Source: Kribbella catacumbae DSM 19601 (GTDB taxonomy: Bacteria > Actinomycetota > Actinomycetes > Propionibacteriales > Kribbellaceae). Taken from it: DNA of 64,000 nt. Both the position numbers and the translations under genes were made by a program. The notes beneath the pieces were generated by a model. It was not told the DNA's origin, made no database searches, and saw nothing but the letters and a program-made list of their open reading frames with translations. Positions 16,014 through 25,082 of this stretch are shown piece by piece (within the stretch, counting starts at the first letter, position 1; every line of letters starts with the position of its first letter). The DNA is taken from contig NZ_AQUZ01000006.1 of NCBI RefSeq assembly GCF_000372465.1, positions 191,417 to 255,416 on the forward strand, read 5' to 3'.

Positions 16014-17539
16014 CCGGACGGCTCTGGGGTGTCGGGCTCGGCCCGGGCGACCCCGAACTCGTGACTGTGAAGGCGGCGCGGCTGATCGGCGAGGCCGACG
16101 TCATCGCGTACCACAGCGCCCGGCACGGCCGGAGCATCGCGCGCTCGGTAGCAGCGCCGTACCTGCGCGAAGGGCAGCTGGAAGAGCTGCTGATGTACCC
16201 GCTGACCACGGAGACCACTGATCACCCCGGTGGCTACCAGGGCGCGATGGACGACTTCTACACAGACTGCGCCGCACGACTGGCCGCCCACCTCGACGCC
16301 GGCCGAAACGTCGTAGTACTGGCCGAAGGCGACCCGTTGTTCTACGGCTCCTACATGCACATGCACAAGCGGCTCACTGACCGCTACAGCTGCGAGGTAG
16401 TGCCCGGTGTGACCTCTGTGAGCGCAGCGGCCGCAGTACTCGGCCGCCCGCTGTGTGAGCGCGACGAGATCCTCACTGTGCTCCCCGGCACCTTGCCGAC
16501 CGACGTACTGGCCGAGCGGCTCCGGACCACCGACGCCGCCGCGGTCATGAAGCTGGGACGGACGTTCGAGAACGTCAGAGAGGCTTTCGAGCTGTCCGGA
16601 CGGGCAGACGAGGCCTGGTACGTCGAACGCGCGACCACCGACGCCCAGCGCACCGCACCGCTCAAGGACGTCGACCCCGACTCGGTGCCGTACTTCTCGC
16701 TCGCCCTGCTCCCCAGCCCGATCAACAACGCCAAGCCGCTCGCCGAAAGCACGGCGATAGCCGTCGAGGGCTCGGTGACAGTAGTAGGCCTGGGACCGGC
16801 CGGCCCCGAGTGGATGACGCCGCAGGTGCGGTCGGCGATCGCCGAGGCCGACGACCTGATCGGCTACGGCCCGTACGTCGACCGGCTGCCCGACCGCGCC
16901 CGGCAGCGCAAGCACGGCTCGGACAACAAGGTGGAGTCCGAGCGCGCCGCGTTCGCCCTCGACCTGGCCCGCAAGGGGTCGCGGGTGGTTGTCGTCTCCT
17001 CTGGCGATCCCGGCGTCTTCGCGATGGCGAGCGCGGTCACTGAGGTCGCGTCCGAACCGGAGTACGCCGACATCGTCGTCAAGGTGCTGCCCGGGATGAC
17101 CGCGGCGCAGGCGGTGGCGAGCCGCGTGGGTGCGCCGCTCGGCCACGACTACTGCGTGTTGTCGCTGTCGGACCGCCTCAAGCCGTGGGAGGTGATCGCC
17201 GCCCGCCTGACCGCGGCAGCGTCGGCTGATCTCGCCATCGCGATCTACAACCCGGCCTCGAAGTCCCGCACCTGGCAGGTCGGCGCCACTCGCGACCTCC
17301 TGCTCGAACACCGCTCCCCGACCACTCCTGTCGTGATCGGCCGCGACGTCGGCGGTCGCGCGGAGTCGATCACGGTCACCACGCTCGCGGAGCTGGATCC
17401 GGACCAGGTCGACATGCGCTGTCTGCTGCTGATCGGCTCCTCGCAGACCCAGACGATGGCCCGCGCAGGCGGGGAGTTGGTCTTCACTCCTCGCCGCTAT
17501 CCGGACGCGCCATTGAGGTCGGCTGCAAGAGATAGTTAA
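16010..17539 (+). CDS. cobIJ: CobIJ fusion: precorrin-2 C20- and precorrin-3B C17-methyltransferase
   Basis: The 509-residue protein carries two tetrapyrrole methylase domains. Residues 1-245 are CobI-like ([52 protein letters not shown]). Residues 248-500 are CobJ-like ([55 protein letters not shown]). The fusion is common in actinobacteria and channels methylations before and after CobG ring contraction. It closes the cobG-cobH-cobIJ operon; no other cob gene follows, so the rest of the pathway lies elsewhere (cobF is at 5.5 kb). Confidence 0.95.
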   Translation: MTGRLWGVGLGPGDPELVTVKAARLIGEADVIAYHSARHGRSIARSVAAPYLREGQLEELLMYPLTTETTDHPGGYQGAMDDFYTDCAARLAAHLDAGRNVVVLAEGDPLFYGSYMHMHKRLTDRYSCEVVPGVTSVSAAAAVLGRPLCERDEILTVLPGTLPTDVLAERLRTTDAAAVMKLGRTFENVREAFELSGRADEAWYVERATTDAQRTAPLKDVDPDSVPYFSLALLPSPINNAKPLAESTAIAVEGSVTVVGLGPAGPEWMTPQVRSAIAEADDLIGYGPYVDRLPDRARQRKHGSDNKVESERAAFALDLARKGSRVVVVSSGDPGVFAMASAVTEVASEPEYADIVVKVLPGMTAAQAVASRVGAPLGHDYCVLSLSDRLKPWEVIAARLTAAASADLAIAIYNPASKSRTWQVGATRDLLLEHRSPTTPVVIGRDVGGRAESITVTTLAELDPDQVDMRCLLLIGSSQTQTMARAGGELVFTPRRYPDAPLRSAARDS

Positions 17540-17619
17540 GTCCTCTCAATACCCGGCATGAGCCGCCCACCTTCCGGGTAGGGACCCCGCCGCAGGGCGG
17601 ACTGTGAGGAGAAACGGCA

Positions 17620-18288
17620 GTGGATAACGGCGACACCATCACCTTGACCAAGCCCGGGAACGATTCGGCGACCCAGCGTTACGAGGAGGCACGGGCGGCC
17701 GCTCACCGAGCGATGACCAACGTCACGTTGATCCCCGACAAACCGCTGCCACCCGAGCCGACCGACCCCGAGCGCCTGTCCTACCGCGGCTTCAAGTTCG
17801 GCGCGGCGTTCTTCGGCTGGCTGATCATGGGCTCCATGGTCGTGCTACTCAGCGCAATCGTCACCGGCGCGACAGCCGGTACCACCTACGTTCTGGACTA
17901 CACCAGAGCCGACGCCGAGGGCCAGGCCGGTACTACGGCCATCGCCGCGGCAGCCGTCTTCGTGCTGATGCTCAGTCTCGCCTTCTACACCGGCGGGTAC
18001 GTCGCCGGCCGGCTCGCGCGCTTCGACGGCGTCCGGCAGGGTTTCGGCGTCTGGATGATCACGTTCTTACTGATCGTGTTCGCGGCGACCGTCGGCGCCT
18101 TCCTGAACAGCCAGTACGACCTGACCGGCCGGGTCGACCGCCCCGACGTACCGCTCAGCAACGACGTCCTGCTGACCGGCGGGCTCATCACCGCGGCCGC
18201 GCTGCTGATGTTCCCGCTACTCGCTGCATTGCTCGGCGGCAAAACGGGCCAGCGCTACCACGACAAGATCGACAGTCTGCTCGATTAA
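17620..18288 (+). CDS. Four-helix membrane protein, tandem paralogue 1
   Basis: The product is 222 residues from GTG 17620, preceded by GAGGAGAAA. A charged N-terminal tail of about 60 residues ends in YRGFKFGAAFFGWLI. Four membrane helices follow, with the loop GGYVAGRLARFDGVRQGFGV between helices 2 and 3 and a short KTGQRYHDKIDSLLD tail. The next gene is a clear paralogue with the same layout. The family looks like the actinobacterial TIGR04086/YrzE-like membrane proteins; function unknown. Confidence 0.82.
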   Translation: MDNGDTITLTKPGNDSATQRYEEARAAAHRAMTNVTLIPDKPLPPEPTDPERLSYRGFKFGAAFFGWLIMGSMVVLLSAIVTGATAGTTYVLDYTRADAEGQAGTTAIAAAAVFVLMLSLAFYTGGYVAGRLARFDGVRQGFGVWMITFLLIVFAATVGAFLNSQYDLTGRVDRPDVPLSNDVLLTGGLITAAALLMFPLLAALLGGKTGQRYHDKIDSLLD

Positions 18289-18349
18289 GGCGCATAACGA
18301 CGGGTACGAGGGAGGGAGCACGGGGCTGTCTATGTAAGGAGACGGCGAC

Positions 18350-19003
18350 ATGGTTCAGCAATACCGGGACGACTCTGACACCCAGCGGTTCACCCCGTCC
18401 AGGCAGGTCAGCGAGGACCCGGTGGTGGAGGAGCGGACCCCCGCGACCCATCGGGCCGACATCAAGACGTCCACGGCGGCCGAGGTCAACCCGGCCTACC
18501 GGGGCTTCAAGTCCGGAGCCGCGTTCTACGGCTGGTTGATCGCGATCGGCCTGACAGTGCTGCTGACCGGAGTGATCAGCGCGATCGCCGCCGCGGTCGA
18601 CTACGCGATCACCATCGACCGCTCGGCGGCCGAGGCCAACGCCGGCACCATCGGCATCGTCTCCGGCGCCGTCCTGGTGGTGATGATGGCGATCGCCTAC
18701 TACAACGGCGGGTACGTCGCCGGCCGGCTCGCGCGCTTCGACGGCGCGCGGCAGGGCATCGGCGTCTGGGCCATCGGCCTGATCGTGACCCTGATCGTCG
18801 CCGGGATCGGCGCGCTCGCCGGGTCGCAGTACGACGTGTTCGACCGGGTCGACCTGCCGGCGATCCCGATCTCCGACGAGACCCTGACCGCGGGCAGTCT
18901 GATCCTCGCGGCCGCCGTCTTGGTGGTCAGCCTGCTGGCCGCGATGATCGGCGGCAAGGCCGGGCAGCGCTACCACAAGCGCATCGACAACAGCTGGGAG
19001 TGA
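18350..19003 (+). CDS. Four-helix membrane protein, tandem paralogue 2
   Basis: The product is 217 residues from the ATG at 18350 after AAGGAGA. It shares with its upstream neighbour the block YRGFKSGAAFYGWLI, the loop GGYVAGRLARFDGARQGIGV and the tail GKAGQRYHKRIDNSWE, while the N-terminal 60 residues differ. The two genes are 61 bp apart and probably arose by tandem duplication; they may form a heteromeric membrane complex. No enzymatic motif is visible. Confidence 0.82.
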   Translation: MVQQYRDDSDTQRFTPSRQVSEDPVVEERTPATHRADIKTSTAAEVNPAYRGFKSGAAFYGWLIAIGLTVLLTGVISAIAAAVDYAITIDRSAAEANAGTIGIVSGAVLVVMMAIAYYNGGYVAGRLARFDGARQGIGVWAIGLIVTLIVAGIGALAGSQYDVFDRVDLPAIPISDETLTAGSLILAAAVLVVSLLAAMIGGKAGQRYHKRIDNSWE

Positions 19004-19044
19004 TCCGGGGAAGATCCGTGCCTGCCTGAGGTGTTGCACTGGGT

Positions 19045-20106
19045 GTGAAGAGCACCCAGGTGGCAGTGATCGGGGCTGGGCAGGCCGGACTGTCGGCGGC
19101 GTATCACCTGGTCAGGATGGGATTCAGCCGGTACGACGGGGTCGTGGTGCTCGACCGCAACCCGGCACCGGGTGGCGCCTGGCAGCATCGCTGGGACTCG
19201 CTCACCATGCACGACGTGCACGGCGTCTCCAACCTGCCGGGCGTCGCAGTACCGGACAGTGCCGGTGATGAGCGGGCCAACGTATTTGTCCCGCAATATT
19301 TCGCACACTACGAAACAACATATGAGCTTCCAGTACTCCGGCCGGTGGTCGTGGAGAGAGTGCGGCACGACGGCGAACTCTTCGAGCTGACCACCGATCA
19401 CGACAGCTACCAGGCCGAGGCGATCGTCAACGCGACCGGCACCTGGAACCGTCCCTTCATCCCTTGGTATCCCGGCATCGAGACGTTCAAGGGCAAGCAA
19501 CTGCACACGGCCGACTACAACGGCCCGCGGGACTTCACCGGCCAGCACGTGCTCGTGGTCGGCGGCGGCGCCTCCGCCGTCCAACTCCTCGCCGAGATCT
19601 CCGAGTACGCCGAAACGACGTGGGTGACCCGACGGCCACCGGAGTGGCGTACGCCGGGTGAGGAGTTCGGGCCGGAGATCGGCCGCCAGATCATCGCCAA
19701 GGTGGAGGAACGCGTCCGGGCCGGGCTACCACCCAAGAGCGTAGTAGCAGTCACGGGCCTGCAGTTGCGCGAACAGGAGCAGGCGGCGTACCGGAAGGGC
19801 GTCTACACCCGGCTGCCGATGTTCGAGCGGATCACGCCTGCTGGCGTCGAGTGGGCGAACGGGCGCAAGCAGCAGGTCGACGCCATCTTGTGGGCGACGG
19901 GCTTCCGGGCCGACCTTGGTCATCTCGCACCGCTCCATCTGCGCGAACCCTCCGGCGGCATCCGGATGGACGGCACGCACACGGTCCTCGAGCCCCGGGT
20001 CCATTTGGTCGGCTACGGCCCTTCAGCGAGCACTATCGGCGGCAACCGGGCCGGGTTCTCGGCCGCTCGCCAGCTCCGCGACCTGCTCCAGCCGGTCGCG
20101 GCCTGA
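19045..20106 (+). CDS. Flavin-dependent monooxygenase/oxidoreductase (CzcO-like)
   Basis: The product is 353 residues from GTG 19045. FAD-binding VAVIGAGQAGLSAAYHL is at residues 5-21, the NADPH-binding VLVVGGGASAVQLLAE near 170, and the ATGF motif (AILWATGFRADLGHL) near 290. This is the layout of flavin-containing and Baeyer-Villiger-type monooxygenases. It lacks the full FxGxxxHxxxY/F fingerprint by eye, so the exact class is open. Its last 84 bp overlap, on the opposite strand, the 3' end of the MFS gene ending at 20023. Confidence 0.83.
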   Translation: MKSTQVAVIGAGQAGLSAAYHLVRMGFSRYDGVVVLDRNPAPGGAWQHRWDSLTMHDVHGVSNLPGVAVPDSAGDERANVFVPQYFAHYETTYELPVLRPVVVERVRHDGELFELTTDHDSYQAEAIVNATGTWNRPFIPWYPGIETFKGKQLHTADYNGPRDFTGQHVLVVGGGASAVQLLAEISEYAETTWVTRRPPEWRTPGEEFGPEIGRQIIAKVEERVRAGLPPKSVVAVTGLQLREQEQAAYRKGVYTRLPMFERITPAGVEWANGRKQQVDAILWATGFRADLGHLAPLHLREPSGGIRMDGTHTVLEPRVHLVGYGPSASTIGGNRAGFSAARQLRDLLQPVAA

Positions 20107-21285
20107 CTCCGCCCGTCGGACGACGACGGGGATGAAGGCTCCGGCGAGCAGGAAGATGGTGGCAGTGAGCAACCATCCCGGCCAGCCCCAGCTGACTGCG
20201 ACCACGGTCAGCACGAACGGCGCGATCAGATCGCCGACCTGATGTCCCATTGCGTAGGCTCCCTGGTACTGGCCTTGCGCGCCAGCCGGCGCCAGCTCGA
20301 AGCTGATCCCCCATCCGCCGGCCGACTGCAACATCTCCCCCAGGACGTGAACCACCGCGGCCACCAGGAGCAGGGCGATCGTCACCGCACCCGACGTCAC
20401 ATCGGTCACCGCCAGGACCGCGCAGGCCAGCGCGAGCAGGAGTCCGGCTCGACGGCCCGCCCGGGCGGCGCCAGCCAGGTGTTCGGTGCCTCGGGCAACT
20501 CTGAGCTGCAGCAGGATGACGGCCACCGAGTTCGTCACCAGCAGCACCGAGATCAACCAGGTCGGCGCGTCGGTCGCGGTCGCCACCCACAGCGGGATCG
20601 CCACCTGGGCCATCGAGTTGTGCATGCTGAGCAGGCCGTCGAGCGCGACGAAGACCAGGAACGGCCGGTCCTTCAGCGCGGTGAACCCCGACGGACCCGT
20701 TGCCGACGGCACCGGAGCCAGCCTCGGCATGCCCCATCGCACCACCGCGGCCGTGACCAGGTACGTCGCCGCGTTGGCGAGCAGGGCGATCACGTAGACC
20801 TCGGCCCTGTCGACGGCGAGCACGATCCCGGCCAGGCCCATCCCGACGCCCATCCCGATGTTCGTCGTCACCCGCAGGATCGCCCGGGTGCGGACCCGCT
20901 GATCGGGCGGAGCCAGGCCGGCGATCAGAGCGCCTTTCGCGCCGCGCTGGCCCGAGTCCGCGATCGCGGTCAGGGCCGCGATACCGACGTACAGGGGAAA
21001 GGAACGGACCTGGGTCAGTGCGCTCATCGTGATCGCCTGCAGCAGGAGGAACACGATGTACGCGCGCTTGGGCCCGAGGCGGTCGGCGGCGACGCCCAGC
21101 GGCGTACTCGCGATCAGGCCGACCAGACCGGCGACCGTCAGGCCGATACCGACTTGCCCAACGGATAGACCTGCCACCCGAGTCAGATAAAGCGCGCCGA
21201 CGGCGGCGTACACCCCGTTGCCGAAGGTGTTGACCAGGGTCGCGGCGACCAGGCGGCGGACCGGCGGCGGAAGGCTCATGATCAC
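20023..21285 (-). CDS. MFS transporter
   Basis: The product is 420 residues with about 12 membrane helices. It begins SLPPPVRRLVAATLVNTFGN, and the motif A loop reads TPLGVAADRLGPKRAY. It belongs to the single-polypeptide drug/metabolite efflux group. It lies 48 bp after an ArsR/DUF5937-type regulator and a GyrI-like gene on the same strand, an arrangement typical of ligand-controlled export. The C-terminal residues after QVAELASGREPGPV are encoded antisense to the flavoenzyme gene (84-bp convergent overlap). Confidence 0.88.
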   Translation of the reverse strand: MIMSLPPPVRRLVAATLVNTFGNGVYAAVGALYLTRVAGLSVGQVGIGLTVAGLVGLIASTPLGVAADRLGPKRAYIVFLLLQAITMSALTQVRSFPLYVGIAALTAIADSGQRGAKGALIAGLAPPDQRVRTRAILRVTTNIGMGVGMGLAGIVLAVDRAEVYVIALLANAATYLVTAAVVRWGMPRLAPVPSATGPSGFTALKDRPFLVFVALDGLLSMHNSMAQVAIPLWVATATDAPTWLISVLLVTNSVAVILLQLRVARGTEHLAGAARAGRRAGLLLALACAVLAVTDVTSGAVTIALLLVAAVVHVLGEMLQSAGGWGISFELAPAGAQGQYQGAYAMGHQVGDLIAPFVLTVVAVSWGWPGWLLTATIFLLAGAFIPVVVRRAESGRDRLEQVAELASGREPGPVAADSAR

Positions 21286-21333
21286 CAGCCAACAGCCAGG
21301 CCGGCCCGGCGGCCGTTGGATTGACGGAAATCG

Positions 21334-22386
21334 TCAGCGCATCACGAGGTCGAGCAGATCTGTGCCGATGCTGCGCATCGCGGTTTCGTCCAGCCGGTAG
21401 GCGACGAACCTGCCCTGGCGCTCGGCCGTCACCAGCCCGGCTCTGGTCAGTGCGCGCAGATGCCGGGTGACCTGCGTCGGGTTGAGGTTCCAGATCGTCG
21501 CGATCTCCCCCGCGGTCCTCGACTCGCTCGCGACGGCGCGGCAGACCTGCAACCGATCGGGCACAGCCAGCGCCTCCAGCCGATGGCGAATCGCCTGCGC
21601 AGTCGGTACTGCGGCCTGCCCGCGACCGCCGGCCGGATAGATGATGGTCAGCGGCTCGCCGGGCACCTCGCCGAGGAACAGGTGGGGAGCGATGAAGTTG
21701 CTGGGCACCAGCAGGAGCGAGTGCTGAGCCACGTCGATGCGCTTGTTCTGGACCTTCTGCACGACCATGCCGTCCGGATCGCGTACTTCGATCGACGCGT
21801 CCAGCGACCGCAGCATCGCGCTCAGCCCGTCGCGCACGCCCAGATCCCGATCCTGCCTGCCTCGCGCCGCCAGCTGATCCCGCGACTCGGCCCAAACCTC
21901 ACCGAACCACCCGTGCCAGCACAAGTCGAGCAGGTCGAGAAACTCTGCGACGGGCTCGGCCGGATCCGTCAGCAGCCTCTCCACCAGAGCCGCGATCGAC
22001 GGCCCCCGGCTCCGGGCCCAGCGCCGTACTGCGTCGGCGTCGGTCGTCCGGGTGCTCAGCGGACGGCCACGCAGCGGGCGAACCAACTCCGCGGCAAGGT
22101 CCTCGGGCGGGCGTGATCGCAGCGCCGCGAGCTCGTCGGAGAAGGCCGGCACGCCGGTCGCCGTACTGGTCGCGAAGAAGCGGGCCCGCACCGCACGGAC
22201 CGTCCAGGCCCAGGCCGCGAGGTCCTTCCGGAGTACTGCGGGGACCTGCTCGGCCCACTCGGTGCGACCGTGATGCCGAGGTTCGGCGAGGACGTGGAGA
22301 GCGCATCCGAGCTCGATCAGCGGCGAGGCGACATGCCGGACCCGCTCAGGATCGAGCCGGCTCACCCCGGCCAGGATCGTCGGCAA
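21334..22386 (-). CDS. DUF5937/ArsR-type winged-helix transcriptional regulator
   Basis: Residues about 260-350 are an ArsR-like HTH: SRTAGEIATIWNLNPTQVTR, HLRALTRAGLVTAERQGR and FVAYRLD. The N-terminal 250 residues resemble DUF5937 (VRHVASPLIELGCALHVL). The start is uncertain: the frame is open to 22503, but a TTG at 22386, 6 bp after the stop of the upstream GyrI-like gene, gives a normal N-terminus (LPTILAGVSRLDPERV). The operon GyrI-like - regulator - MFS suggests it senses a compound exported by the transporter. Confidence 0.75.
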   Translation of the reverse strand: MPTILAGVSRLDPERVRHVASPLIELGCALHVLAEPRHHGRTEWAEQVPAVLRKDLAAWAWTVRAVRARFFATSTATGVPAFSDELAALRSRPPEDLAAELVRPLRGRPLSTRTTDADAVRRWARSRGPSIAALVERLLTDPAEPVAEFLDLLDLCWHGWFGEVWAESRDQLAARGRQDRDLGVRDGLSAMLRSLDASIEVRDPDGMVVQKVQNKRIDVAQHSLLLVPSNFIAPHLFLGEVPGEPLTIIYPAGGRGQAAVPTAQAIRHRLEALAVPDRLQVCRAVASESRTAGEIATIWNLNPTQVTRHLRALTRAGLVTAERQGRFVAYRLDETAMRSIGTDLLDLVMR

Positions 22387-22391
22387 CGCGA

Positions 22392-22862
22392 TCAGCCGCG
22401 GAGCCGGAAGAGCAGTTCGGTCTCCCAGTTGTCCATGTCTTCGTCGACGTCCGACTTGTAGACCTCGAGGCGGCAACCCCACTTGTCGCCATCGCTGTCC
22501 CAAACGAGTCCTTGCTCGGCGCCCCAGGCGAGCAGATCGCGGGTGGCGTCGACCAGCTTGTCCGGGTGACCGATGTGGGTCACGCTGGCGTAGCGACCGG
22601 CCGGGAGTACTCCGGCGACGATCTCGCCCTCACCGTGCTGCCGCTCCTCGACCGGGACACCGATCTCCAGGACCAGCCCGTGCTCCATGTCGACGACGTC
22701 GTACTTGAAGAACACCTCACCGACCGGGTCGATGGTGCGCGCGGCGAGCCAGCCGAACAGGTCCGGCGTCCGCCGGGCGAATTCGGCGATCTCGTTCATC
22801 GCGATCTTGCCGCGCAGCGCGACGTACGGCTGGGCCTCGCGGTCGACGATCGTGGGGTCCAT
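22392..22862 (-). CDS. GyrI-like small-molecule-binding domain protein
   Basis: The product is 156 residues from the ATG at 22862 after GGAGG. It is a stand-alone GyrI-like/effector-binding fold: PYVALRGKIAMNEIAEF, EVFFKYDVVDMEHGLVLEIG, VPAGRYASVTHIGHPDKL and RLEVYKSDVDEDMDNWETEL. Such domains bind or hydrolyse drug-like compounds. It is first in a three-gene unit with a regulator and an MFS pump, suggesting detoxification or sensing of the exported compound. Confidence 0.82.
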   Translation of the reverse strand: MDPTIVDREAQPYVALRGKIAMNEIAEFARRTPDLFGWLAARTIDPVGEVFFKYDVVDMEHGLVLEIGVPVEERQHGEGEIVAGVLPAGRYASVTHIGHPDKLVDATRDLLAWGAEQGLVWDSDGDKWGCRLEVYKSDVDEDMDNWETELLFRLRG

Positions 22863-22933
22863 CGATCCTCCAATGCTGTCCGGTGGAGGCCATCTTGCCG
22901 GACGATGGTCCCGAGCCGGGATAGCCTGCTCGC

Positions 22934-25033
22934 GTGAAGCGCTCTGTAGTCGTCTCGTTGCTCACCGCTAGTACGCTCGCGCTAGGGCTTGCCGGTACGG
23001 CGACTGCGGCCGACCCGGGTGACGCCGCGTTGGCGCGGGACTCGCTGCGCTCGGACCTGACCGGCGTCCCGTTCTACATGACGATGATCGATCGCTACGC
23101 GAACGGCGACCAGCGCAACGACCGTGGCGGGCTGGACTCCGGGACGCGGCTGCAGAACGGGTTCGACCCGACGGACAAGCAGTTCTTCCACGGCGGCGAC
23201 CTGGCCGGGCTCTCGTCGAAGGTGGACTACCTGGCCGGCCTCGGGGTGAAGGCGCTCTGGGTGAACCCGCCGTTCCGCAACCGCTGGGTGGTCGACCTCG
23301 GGCCGGCGGGCGCGTTCGCGGCGTACCACGGGTATGCGATCATCGACTTCACCAGCTTCGACCCGCACTTCGGTACCGCGCAGGAGATGCGCGCGCTGGT
23401 CGACAAGGCGCATGCGCGGGGCATCAAGGTGTTCTTCGACATCACCGCGCAGTACACGGCGGACGTGATCACCTTCGCCGGCGAGCACCCGTACAAATCG
23501 TTGCAGGAAGCCCCTTACAAGGATGCCAATGGCAAGGTCTTCGACATCGAGGCGATGGCCGGGCGGCCGGACTTCCCGAAGCTCTCTGTCGACAAATCCT
23601 TTCCGTACAAGCCGATCCTGGCTCCTGAGGCGGCGCAACTGAAGAAGCCGGCCTGGCTGAACGATCCGACGCTCTACCACAACCGCGGCGACGCGACCGT
23701 CTACGAGGGCGAGCAGTTGCTGTACGGCGACTTCTTCGGCTTGGACGACCTGATGACCGAGCACCCGCGCGTGGTCGCCGGGATGGAGCAGATCTACTCG
23801 TCCTGGATCGACCAGCTGAACATCGACGGCTACCGGATCGACACCGCCAAGCACGTGAACGACGAGTTCTGGCAGGCGTTCGCGCCCGGCGTACGGGCTC
23901 ATGCCGTTGCTCGTGGCAAGAAGGACTTCTTCATCTTCGGCGAGGTCTACAGCGGTGATCCGGAGCTGACCTCGCACTACAGCACCGCGGCGAAGATGCA
24001 GTCGGTGCTGGACTTCCCGTTCCAGGGCGCGGCCCGGGACTTCGTGTCCGGCAAGGGCTCGTCGCTGCTCGGCCAGGTGCTCGAGTCCGACGACCTCTAC
24101 ACGGACGCGGACTCGAATGCGTACTCGCTGACTACCTTCGTCGGCAATCACGACATGGGCCGGCTGTCGATGATGCTGAAGCAGGATCACCCCGACATCA
24201 GCGAGCAGGAGTTACTGGCCAGGGTGAAGCTGGGCAACGAGTTGCTCTTCCTGTGGCGCGGCAACCCGGTGATCTACAACGGCGACGAGCAGGGCTTCAT
24301 CGGCACGGGTGGCGACGCCGAGACGCGGCAGGACATGTTCCCGACGCAGGTGGCCGCCCACAAGACGCAGGACCAGGTCGGCACCGACAAGACGCCCGCC
24401 GACGACAACTTCGACCCCACACATCCGCTCTATCGCCAGCTGCGGTCATTGGCCGGCTTCACTGCCGCTGACCCGGTCTGGAAGCGCGGCAACCAGGTAC
24501 TGCGGCTCGCCTCCGGCGACGTGATCGCCTTCAGCCGGATCGACCCTACGACGGGTCGCGAGTTCCTGGTGGTCGCCAATGCGTCCAACTCGGCGCAGAC
24601 CGTCGACGTACCGATTGGCGCGTCAGGTACGCAGTACGAGCGGATCCGTCCGGCCTTGCAGACGGCTGGTGTCACGCAGGTGACGAGCACCGACGACACG
24701 CTCAAGCTCACCTTGCCGCCATTGAGTGCAGGCGTCTATCGCAGCCGGAGCGCGCTGCCGGCCGACCCGGCCGCCCCGAAGCCGACACTCGCGCTGGGCG
24801 ACAACACGACCCAGGACGGCCGCACGGAGCTCGTCTCGACCGTCTCTGGCGTCTCCTATGCGCAGGCGACGTTCGCGCTGCGCGTGCCGGGCCAGCAGAA
24901 GTGGACCGTCCTCGGCACCGACGACGCCCCGCCGTACCGCGTCTTCTCGAAGCTGCCGGCCGGCAAGCTCGAGCTCCGCGTCGTCGCCAAGGACCGCCAG
25001 AACCGTCTCGGAGCTGCATCCCTACTCCGCTAG
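22934..25033 (+). CDS. Secreted GH13 alpha-amylase-family enzyme
   Basis: The product is 699 residues from GTG 22934. Residues 1-25 are a Sec signal peptide (SVVVSLLTASTLALGLAGTA). The (beta/alpha)8 barrel carries GLGVKALWVNPPF, the nucleophile region YRIDTAKHVNDEFW, acid/base FIFGEVYSGD and transition-state FVGNHDMGRLS. A beta-sandwich follows, and the last 90 residues form a Pro-led extra domain (AAPKPTLALGDNTTQDGRTE). It should act on starch-like alpha-glucans outside the cell; precise specificity is unclear because the motifs are atypical of plain alpha-amylases. Confidence 0.9.
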   Translation: MKRSVVVSLLTASTLALGLAGTATAADPGDAALARDSLRSDLTGVPFYMTMIDRYANGDQRNDRGGLDSGTRLQNGFDPTDKQFFHGGDLAGLSSKVDYLAGLGVKALWVNPPFRNRWVVDLGPAGAFAAYHGYAIIDFTSFDPHFGTAQEMRALVDKAHARGIKVFFDITAQYTADVITFAGEHPYKSLQEAPYKDANGKVFDIEAMAGRPDFPKLSVDKSFPYKPILAPEAAQLKKPAWLNDPTLYHNRGDATVYEGEQLLYGDFFGLDDLMTEHPRVVAGMEQIYSSWIDQLNIDGYRIDTAKHVNDEFWQAFAPGVRAHAVARGKKDFFIFGEVYSGDPELTSHYSTAAKMQSVLDFPFQGAARDFVSGKGSSLLGQVLESDDLYTDADSNAYSLTTFVGNHDMGRLSMMLKQDHPDISEQELLARVKLGNELLFLWRGNPVIYNGDEQGFIGTGGDAETRQDMFPTQVAAHKTQDQVGTDKTPADDNFDPTHPLYRQLRSLAGFTAADPVWKRGNQVLRLASGDVIAFSRIDPTTGREFLVVANASNSAQTVDVPIGASGTQYERIRPALQTAGVTQVTSTDDTLKLTLPPLSAGVYRSRSALPADPAAPKPTLALGDNTTQDGRTELVSTVSGVSYAQATFALRVPGQQKWTVLGTDDAPPYRVFSKLPAGKLELRVVAKDRQNRLGAASLLR

Positions 25034-25082
25034 GCATTGCAGGGCGCCTCTTGGAGGCGTGTACTGCTAGGGGGTGGTCTTC

